Part shown: positions 57,024-64,000 of the stretch, one piece after another | Layout of the letters: each line of letters opens with the position of its first letter | Numbering within the stretch: position 1 is the stretch's first letter | Source of the DNA: Larix kaempferi | Taxonomy: Eukaryota > Streptophyta > Pinopsida > Pinales > Pinaceae | Length of the DNA stretch: 64,000 nucleotides | Reading direction: 5' to 3' | Assembly (NCBI GenBank): GCA_027924585.1 | Contig: BSBM01000822.1 | Span: 1,444,001 to 1,508,000, forward strand | Position numbers and translations under genes: made by a program | Notes under the pieces: model-generated | Database searches by the model: none | What the model was told of the DNA's origin: nothing | What the model saw: only the letters and a program-made list of their open reading frames with translations

Positions 57024-58449
57024 TCACATATAATCTATTATAAAAGAATAATTAATTTATAATTGAGTTCTTTACATAATAAAGAATAAAGCTTAAATAT
57101 TTTAAAAATGAGTCAATAACTATTCGATATGCCTCAATATATATTCTAAGAAAAAAGGGAAGATAACTCACATATTCGAATGGCATCCATATGAAGCCAT
57201 AAACTAAGAGTGATTCCCAGTCATACTTGAGATAACTGTAGACTATAAATAAATAAGAGAACACCCGGTGGTTGGTAGGATCGCTTGACAGGCGGCAGGG
57301 TAAACTCTAAACATGTTCACTGCCCAATGTAAGGCAATCAACTGTAGATAGTGTGTGTTCCAGACTCGGAGGTAGCCATTAATTGCTTCGAGTAATGAAC
57401 AGGTGGCACAATCTCTGGAAGTGCTATTCGAAATAGACACGCAGGGTTTTCAAGGGACAAATTCTATTCGCACCCTTCATTTCTGGAAACGCCATGAAGG
57501 TGGGGGAAATAGACATGCAGAGGTTTTTAGGGATCAAGGTTTTATTTTTTTTAATGGACATCTAGAAAACGTTTCGCGGCTTGAGATGGAAGCACAGAGA
57601 TGTTATGATAGACAAAGGTAGTTTCAGGAAAAGCGTCCAGCAACTTTAACAAGTGTAAACACAGAGATGTTACAGTGAGTACTTTGTACATCAAATTATA
57701 AGGTCTGTAAAAACCATATGAACTGGATCACTACGGCTTTTAAAGGATAATTTGTAAATTAATTTATAGAATCTGGAAAACGCCCAAGAAATGATTCCAT
57801 ACTTTTTCTTTTTCAAGAGCAAAAGGTAAACCGATGTGCAAGATCTGGAAACACCGTATGAACTGTATCACTACGGTTTTTTTTTAAGGGATAATTTGTA
57901 AATTAATTGATAAAATATGGAAACATCCTTTCCCGAAAATAGAACATAGAGGGTTCACATTGAACGCCCTTCCAAATGAAATTAAAACACAGAGAAATTG
58001 AACAGAGAGGAATTATATTGAGTTGCAGATAGCCTTGGAAACGCAGAGCCAAGATATATCTCTGTATATGAACTGAGAACGCCGATTTAAATTTTGGATT
58101 TAAATACATAAATTTGAAAATGTAATACAGAATTGAATTCTAAATGCAAAAGGCCATCAATTTCGAAATGCTCAGAAATTAAAATCAAATGCTGAGATCT
58201 GAGTTCGAAAACTCAGAGTTTTGAAAACGAAACCATCAATTTTGAAATGCCATCAAATTTTTGAAAATAAATGAAATTTCAAACTCCAACAGACTTTAAA
58301 GAAAACGCAGAGGAAGAAGTCGATCTGAGACTTCACATGTACTGAGATTTTTTTTTTTAAATAAATGAAATTTCAAACCCCAACAGACTTTAAAGAAAAC
58401 CCAGAAAAAGCCATGATCTGAAATGGACATACCTTTTGAGTTTGAAGTC

Positions 58450-58622
58450 GATGCCTAGATCTAGAGTGAAACGTTTTGAACTGAAATCGAAAGCCAAGAT
58501 CCGTAAATTGATGCCAGAATCTAGAGTGAAACGCTTTGAACTGAAATCGAAAGCCAAGATCCGAATGGACATTCTTTTGAGTTTGAAATTGATGCCAGGA
58601 TCTAGAGTGAAACGCTTGAATT
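58450..58622. repeat. three imperfect units GATGCCNRGATCTAGAGTGA
   Basis: Units start at 58450, 58510 and 58591, each followed by AACGYTTTGAACTGAAATCG (shortened in the third). The 60/81 spacing comes from a 21-base insertion containing TCTTTTGAGTTTGAAATT in the second. Confidence 0.85.
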
Positions 58623-58892
58623 GAATTTGCAGAGATTGGAAGGCGCCACAATATTGGATCAATATGTTTCAGGATGGATTCACATCGGAGACGCAGAGTT
58701 ACGGAACCAATTAAAAAAATCAATTGTGGATCTGAAATACACCATACCGAAATGGAAAAACACAGTATTTAAGAACCCATTAACAATTTTTGTAGATCTG
58801 GAAATATACTACTCCGAAATGGATAAAACGCAAAGATTAAGAAACACAGTGTAGATCCAAAAGACTTCATAGCCAGAACTGAATTAATGCAG

Positions 58893-59054
58893 AGAGTATC
58901 AAATGGGATCTCTGTCAATAATAGAGGAAACGCAGAGATTGATTATATGCTAGCGCAATCTAAAGAAGACAAAAGAGTATCAAATGGGATCTCTGTCAAT
59001 AAAAGAGGAAACGCAGAGATTGATTATATGCTAGCGCAATCTAAAGAAGACAAA
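58893..59054. repeat. 81-bp tandem duplication in the leader
   Basis: Two almost identical units begin AGAGTATCAAATGGGATCTC at 58893 and 58974. The near identity points to a recent or conversion-maintained duplication. Confidence 0.95.
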
Positions 59055-59167
59055 AGAGTTTAATAAGGGTCGAATCAGAGTGATGGTGGTAGACGAGTGT
59101 AAATAATATCAAGCGGATCTGAGTTCCCAAAGCTACAGGGTATAGCCCAGGGTTTGATTTCATAAGT

Positions 59168-59408
59168 CCAGATTCATGATCTAAATGCCTCCCCACGAGT
59201 TTTTGGAAATGTAAAAATAATGAAAACAGAGTTGAATCTTCAGAAAATCCAGATCTATGATCTCAATGCCCCCACGAGATTCTGAAAGTATGAAAAGATA
59301 ATGAGAACAGAGCTGAATCTCAGAAATACCAGATCTATGACCTCAATGCCTCCACGAGGTTTGGAAATATAAAAGGAATGAGAACAGAGCTGAATTTTAC
59401 AATGGTGG
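59168..59408. repeat. 80-81-bp tandem array, three units, in the leader
   Basis: Units begin CCAGATYYATGAYCTMAATG at 59168, 59249 and 59329. They contain CCACGAG, TGGAAATRTAAAA and GARAACAGAGYTGAAT. A fragment of a fourth unit follows at about 59409. Confidence 0.9.
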
Positions 59409-59913
59409 CTCGATTCACCAGATCATCAAAATCGAATTTAACTATAAACATAATACCAGTTTTCAAGGGGTTCAAATTGATTATCCAGGTTTCATGTTTT
59501 CCCCATTCCTGAATAATAAAGAATACAATTGAAACAGAGCTCTAGAATTTCTGAATGGCAGCTTATACCAGAAATACTTAAAATGTTCAGAATTGGATTT
59601 CACATACAGATCTATGATAACATTAATACAAACAGAGTTGAATTGTCCAATGTCTTCATGATTTCTAAAATTGTATAAATGCAAATTAACAGAATTACTT
59701 AATACACAGAAATATAAATCCAAGTAGAAACAAACATAGAGCTCTGATAAACAAAACCTGAAAAACATTGAACCTGATTCGATCGCCGAGGTTGAAGTTG
59801 AGAAGTTCGTGGGAGTAGCGGTTGATTCGTTGTCCGGATTGATCCACTTGAATGACGGTACTGACAACCCCTCGGTTGAAGTATGAGTCCAGTGCCCTCA
59901 AGGCTCGACCGAA

Positions 59914-59923
59914 TCTGATACCA
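59914..59923 (-). promoter_or_regulatory. primer-binding site, initiator Met tRNA
   Basis: Minus strand TGGTATCAGA, matching ten bases of the complement to the initiator-Met tRNA 3' end used by many plant LTR elements. Two bases (TT) separate it from the 5' LTR end at 59926. Confidence 0.9.
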
Positions 59924-60406
59924 AATGTAGGGTCCCCTATTTTGGTTTCCCCAAAAAGACTTCCAAAATAGAACTAACATCATATGAAGATTAAATAAAA
60001 CTTGAAAATCAAATATGGAACCATAAATAAAATTTCATAAACTCAACTTGTACATAAAAATGCAACATTATACCTTTCGACAGTGGTTGAGCACTCCGTT
60101 GACGAAGTCCTTGAATGTACAGTCATCAATCTTCCCCGAGTCGCTTCCAGCCTTGCCGATTTTACCAAGAGACCTCTCGGTTGACCACCCTACCGTATCG
60201 GGGTTACTCTCCTTCACCCCGAACCCCCGAGCTAATGGGGTCGTAAGAACACACTAGCAAGCTTCCCGCTGGGATCTCCCAATCCCCGGTCTAGCTAATC
60301 CCAACTCACAAAAACCACAAGAATAATTCTCAATTCCGGTGCCCATCCAGCACTAGGGAGCAAGAGATCATTTTATCTTTCTCCTCCTTTTTTTTTATAA
60401 CAAAAT

Positions 60407-60650
60407 TATGTGTGCCATGTGTCTTCTCATGCACATAATTTATTTAATTTAATATTTTATTACTATTTATTCTCAAGTTACAAGAGTCTATGTTCCATGT
60501 GTTCTCATATGCACATAACTTATTTAATTTAATATTTTATTACTATTTATTCTCAAGTTACAAGAGTCTGTGTGCCATGTGTCCTCACATGCACATAACT
60601 TATTTAATTTAATATTTCATTACTATTTATTCTCAAGTTACAAGTGTCTC
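60407..60650. repeat. 80-bp tandem unit, three copies, in the right LTR
   Basis: Counterpart of 45048-45290. The middle unit is more diverged here (TCTATGTTCCATGTGTTCTC). Confidence 0.9.
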
Positions 60651-61500
60651 TCCCTATCTTAAGTGTGCACTAAATTCCCTAAATTGGTACAAGGTAGGTG
60701 TAGTGGTTTGCCAACTAATTTTGTTCAATAAATCTTTTTAATAAAACTTTTAATAGACCACAATATGTTTTATGTTTTCTCTCATTCCCAAATAAAATGA
60801 AAATAAAATAAAAAATATTTTATTAATATTCTAATTTAATTTCCAATTTTTTTTCAAAGATAATAATGTTAAATAGAATTAAAGATTTGAATACATAGTT
60901 CTATTATTTATTTTCCACTTTATTTCTAATTATTTTCCTCTTTTCAAATTAGTAAAATAAAACAAATGGAATAAAGTATATACAATTGATTTATTTCTTC
61001 TTCTTGTTCTTGTTTAGGTACCTCTTCGGCGGGCCCTTCCGACAATTCATTTCCATTCTTCTTGTTCTTGTCTAGGCACCTCTTCGGCGGGCCCTTCCGA
61101 AAATTTCTTTTCTTTTTTCTTGTGGGGAGTACTACGTAGCGATCAGGAATATTTACCTCGACCTTCCAACTACGCTTTCTTGGAGACTAAGGGTTGCTAA
61201 GGGATAAGTTCCTCCTTATTGCGTGCCCCTCAACTCATCGTATGAGACCAAGTCGTTATGGCCTCACCCGTACGGCACACGCTTCCCCGGGTGAGCTGAA
61301 ACGGCTTCCTACCCGTGCGTGGATTGCTATTTCAGGGTCGACAGTCTGTCGTCGTACCCGTATGTGTTCTTTCTATTCTTACGACCCCTATAATTCCCTT
61401 GTGGGTCAGTCGGTAAATCGTCTTACCTGCCACTGCACACACACTCACTCAAGCGCACATTAATAGCACTGCACTATGAAATATTTCATCATCCATCATA

Positions 61501-61890
61501 ATATATCAGTCAGTCGAGCATATATTTCATTCATCATTTTCTCTCAATCAGTAAAGCATATCTATCATTCATCATTCTATCTCAATCAATCGAGCATATG
61601 TAACATTCAATCATCTTATCTTAATCAGTCGAGCATATCTAACATTTAAACATTCTATCTCAATCAGTGGAGCATATCTAACATTCGGTCATTCTATCTC
61701 AATCAATCGAGCATATCTAACATTCAGTCATTCTATCTCAATCAGTCGAGCATATCTAACATTCAGTCATTCTATCTCAATCAGTCGAGCATATCTAACA
61801 TTCGGTCACTCTATCTCAATCAGTCGAGCATATCTAACATTCAGTCATTCTATCTCAATCAGTCGAGCATATCTAACATTCAGTCATCAT
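61501..61890. repeat. 39-bp tandem array, 10 units, in the right LTR
   Basis: Counterpart of the 15-unit array at 46167-46745, with five fewer units. The internal units are nearly uniform. Confidence 0.95.
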
Positions 61891-62137
61891 TCATTTCATA
61901 AATTCGCAAATCATTAAGTAGAGCATTCATTTATTAAGTAAAGTATCAATTTCTATAACTTTCGTTCATTGTGTCGTTTTCATTTATCATTTGTCGTCAT
62001 GCAAATTATCATGTGTTCTTCAGTCGTTCAAGTATTTTCAATATTCAAGGGACCAATTACTAAAGTTTATTCGTTCGGGTCAATTGGCAAGTGTCCTCAA
62101 GTCTACGGTCAGTCAATGCACCGAGGCGGGCATTACA

Positions 62138-64000
62138 ACTTGCACCTAAAAATAACACATTAGAAATATGAGAATCCCACTTGCATGATCTCTTGTACCT
62201 TTCTGACATAACATAACTTCTCTTATATTATGTTTCAATCACAATGGCTCGCATGACTAGATTGGTCAAATTCAACTTCCACGACAAAATCCAATGTGAC
62301 TCGTCCATCATTGGCATCCTTTGTGCAAAAATTATTTCCATATTCCCACATAGATGGGAACAAATACACTTGTAAAAATGTGAACAAATGATGGTGTTAT
62401 ATGTCCAACAACCCAAGCATTAATAAAAACATATAGATGTTATAATTCAAATGTGCATTATAAACTTAAAAATGTACATATAGAGATTATTACAGAGTTG
62501 GTGCACCCAATCCCTATGTTTAGTGCATCCTCTTCACCATGTGGGTAATGACCGGGTGCACCATATTTCTCTTTAATATGGTTATCCACCCAACTGTTGG
62601 GATAGGTCATTAGCATATTTTCTTTTAAATGATCGAGATAAGGCATGATTCTACTATTCGACCACCTGAATTATTTCATGTCACTCCCCCATTTCCTTCT
62701 CTTCTCTTCATATAATGGTACCAATGGTTGTGATGCCTCCATGTTGTAAAGAATGAATTTATGAGTTCACTAATTTATTCATGAAATGAATAAATGATAG
62801 TATGAGATCAAATATATATTATCAAGCTCAATGTAAATAGTGACTATAGAAATTTAACAAAAGATAGTGACTTATTGTTTATCATGCACCTTTTTTTGTT
62901 CTTTTGGAGTAGCTCCCATTCCTTGTTGTATTCATCAAGTTGGTCATCCCAAACCATTGTTCCTAGTCTGTCATTGATTTGCTTGATGTAACCAATGGTA
63001 TAATAGAATGATTTGTATATTATATACCCCTCCACCATAAACCCCTCAGGTTTTTTTCATTTTTCAAAAAACTCTTTCTTTTTTTTCATGTACCACTCTA
63101 AGAAGAATATCCATCAATATGAGACCACCCCGGATAATTCAACCTCATCAACTAGGTGAATTAGAAATTGAACATGCAAGTCCATGAAACTAATGGGAAA
63201 TTCCTTCTCAATTAACATACAAACAAAATCAGTTACCTCTCAATGCCACCATGGAATGGTAGCCATATAAATCTAAAGTTTGATATGATCCAATGTACAA
63301 ATGCAAATAATTTAGATATGGCATGATGTAGGCCTCGAGGGAAGACATGGTTCACACACCCATGCACGAACAAAGGATAATGACACCTACAAAATTACTT
63401 TCCATAAAACATTGAGTGCATAGTATATTATAGCCTACATTGTAGAAAGATAATTAGAAATAAAAACATGTAGTTTACATACATACTCTTAGAAAGTTCA
63501 AATGGTCATGTGATTTCAACACCAACAAATTTTCTTCTATAATGAAACAACATCATAGGGTCAACCCATATAAAGAAGGCACCTTCACACCCAACATAAC
63601 TTCATTTGCCGGAGAAACATCATTTTTCTTCAAAATCCAGGGCACATCACCTTCTTTAAAAAACCAAGAGGGGCCAACCTCTCCTCTAGTTTCTTTTCTT
63701 TAGCAATATTTCTTTTTAGTATTTGAAGAAATAGCATCTCTCCTAACACCCAATGTATCGGTTTTTTTTTTATGATATGTGCCTCCATAAAGAAGATGAA
63801 ACATTTTTAAATATATGCATGGGATCTAGTAAGTGGGAAATCTCAAGATGTTTCTAATACTAAAGTCCATAAAATACTTATTTCTTTTTAATCCCAATGG
63901 GCATTTTCTCAACATAAGTATCGAAAAATTCAAGACCATCAAACATAGGTTCTCCATTTGAATCGATGTAATGACCCACATTGATAATAGTAATAATAAT
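62138..64000 (-). pseudogene. CACTA (En/Spm) TNP2 transposase relic, right part, runs off the window
   Basis: TNP2-type transposase of CACTA elements, degraded. From the right edge on the minus strand: SNGEPMFDGLEFFDTYVEKM and HLLDPMHIFKNVSSSLW (TNP2 motif HLLDxMHxxKN, about 63760-63830), LKSHDHLN (normally GLKSHDCHVLM), then FPRGLHHAISKLFAFVHWI (about 63330-63385), LIEKEFPISFMDLHVQFLIH with LVDEVELSGVVSYRW (DUF4218, about 63110-63230). SMVEGYIIYKSFYYTIGYIK (about 62970-63038) and WVDNHIKEKYG, HYPHGEEDALN (about 62540-62610) follow. It continues into 44340-44565 after removal of the LTR element. Many stops and frame changes are present. Confidence 0.8.

Larger units (their letters stand above)
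57024..59913 (-). other. LTR-element internal region, 5' part (leader), non-coding with tandem arrays
   Basis: No gag or pol motif. The word AACGCAGAG recurs throughout 57590-59030. Local arrays: a pair at 57703 and 57843; three units at 58450, 58510 and 58591; an 81-bp tandem pair at 58893 and 58974; three 80-81-bp units at 59168, 59249 and 59329. Minus frames at 58373-58723 and 59481-59983 are repeat by-products or unsupported. Confidence 0.8.
44566..62137 (-). mobile_element. 17.6-kb LTR retrotransposon without gag-pol (LARD-type), holding LINE-B
   Basis: Direct LTRs lie at 44566-46996 and 59926-62137 with TGTARRG...ATTACA-type ends, flanked by the 5-bp duplication ACTTG (44561-44565; 62138-62142). 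The initiator-Met primer site on the minus strand next to the right LTR, and an AAGAGGGGG purine tract next to the left LTR, set the orientation as minus: right LTR = 5', left LTR = 3'. The internal region is 12.9 kb, of which 7.15 kb is the nested LINE-B. The remaining 5.8 kb shows no gag, protease, RT or integrase. It is therefore a large retrotransposon derivative dependent on another element. It sits in the DUF4216 region of a CACTA transposase relic. Confidence 0.93.
59926..62137 (-). repeat. 5' LTR (right copy), 2212 bp
   Basis: Same layout as the left copy: the 80-bp unit three times (60407-60650), the double CTCTTCGGCGGGCCC segment (about 61017-61105) and ten 39-bp units (61501-61890). 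The two LTRs are clearly diverged, so the insertion is old. Confidence 0.95.

Noticed and set aside
1-64000. Endogenous pararetrovirus or other integrated plant virus
   Set aside because: No movement-protein or coat-protein motif is seen; the retroelement proteins are accounted for by copia and LINE elements, and the transposases by hAT and CACTA relics.

Overview
This is nuclear DNA from a land plant with a large, repeat-choked genome. A gymnosperm or another big-genome plant is my best guess; the species cannot be fixed from sequence. Evidence: plant-type L1 LINEs with a DUF4283/CCHC ORF1 and an endonuclease-RT-RNase H ORF2, a TNT1-like copia element, a hAT and a CACTA (TNP2) transposase relic, initiator-Met-primed LTR elements, tRNA-derived SINE-like units, and no intact host gene, rRNA, tRNA or organellar gene. 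Almost every reading frame belongs to a decayed transposable element.

Layout. 1-1730 (-): 3' part of a Ty1/copia gag-pol, running off the left edge. 1.7-6.3 kb: relics and an array of degenerate GCCCAGA motifs. 6367-17727 (+): a 5'-truncated L1 LINE (LINE-A) with a 20-bp target-site duplication and poly(A) tail. It is split inside its reverse transcriptase by a 5623-bp insertion (8337-13959, here called element X). Element X has a 5-bp target duplication and TGTTG...CAACA ends but no visible LTR pair. It carries one minus-strand ORF of 1072 codons with an unrecognised product, broken by nine nonsense codons and no frameshift. 18.5-21.1 kb: LINE relics (two RNase H fragments, one DUF4283 fragment). 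22.2-26.7 kb: a 0.73-kb direct repeat followed by a decayed hAT transposase (-). 26.7-38.7 kb: AT-rich DNA with local duplications, a LINE endonuclease relic and a SINE-like unit. 38716-41749: a probable 3-kb LTR built largely of successive tandem arrays. 42-44 kb: a minisatellite and a 478-bp tandem duplication carrying a SINE-like unit.

The right third is a three-level nest. A CACTA TNP2 transposase relic (-) occupies 62138-64000 and resumes at 44340-44561. It is interrupted in its DUF4216 region by a 17,572-bp LTR element (44566-62137; LTRs of 2431 and 2212 bp, target duplication ACTTG, Met-type primer site, polypurine tract, minus orientation) that has no gag or pol. That element is itself interrupted by a nearly full-length L1 LINE (LINE-B, 49674-56807, minus, 18-bp target duplication) with an intact 550-aa ORF1 and a broken ORF2.

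The genes do not form a pathway; the window is a record of successive insertions. Order from nesting: LINE-A before element X; CACTA before the LTR element before LINE-B. The best candidate for something undescribed is element X and its long ORF. All coordinates and frames were read by eye; no database search was run.
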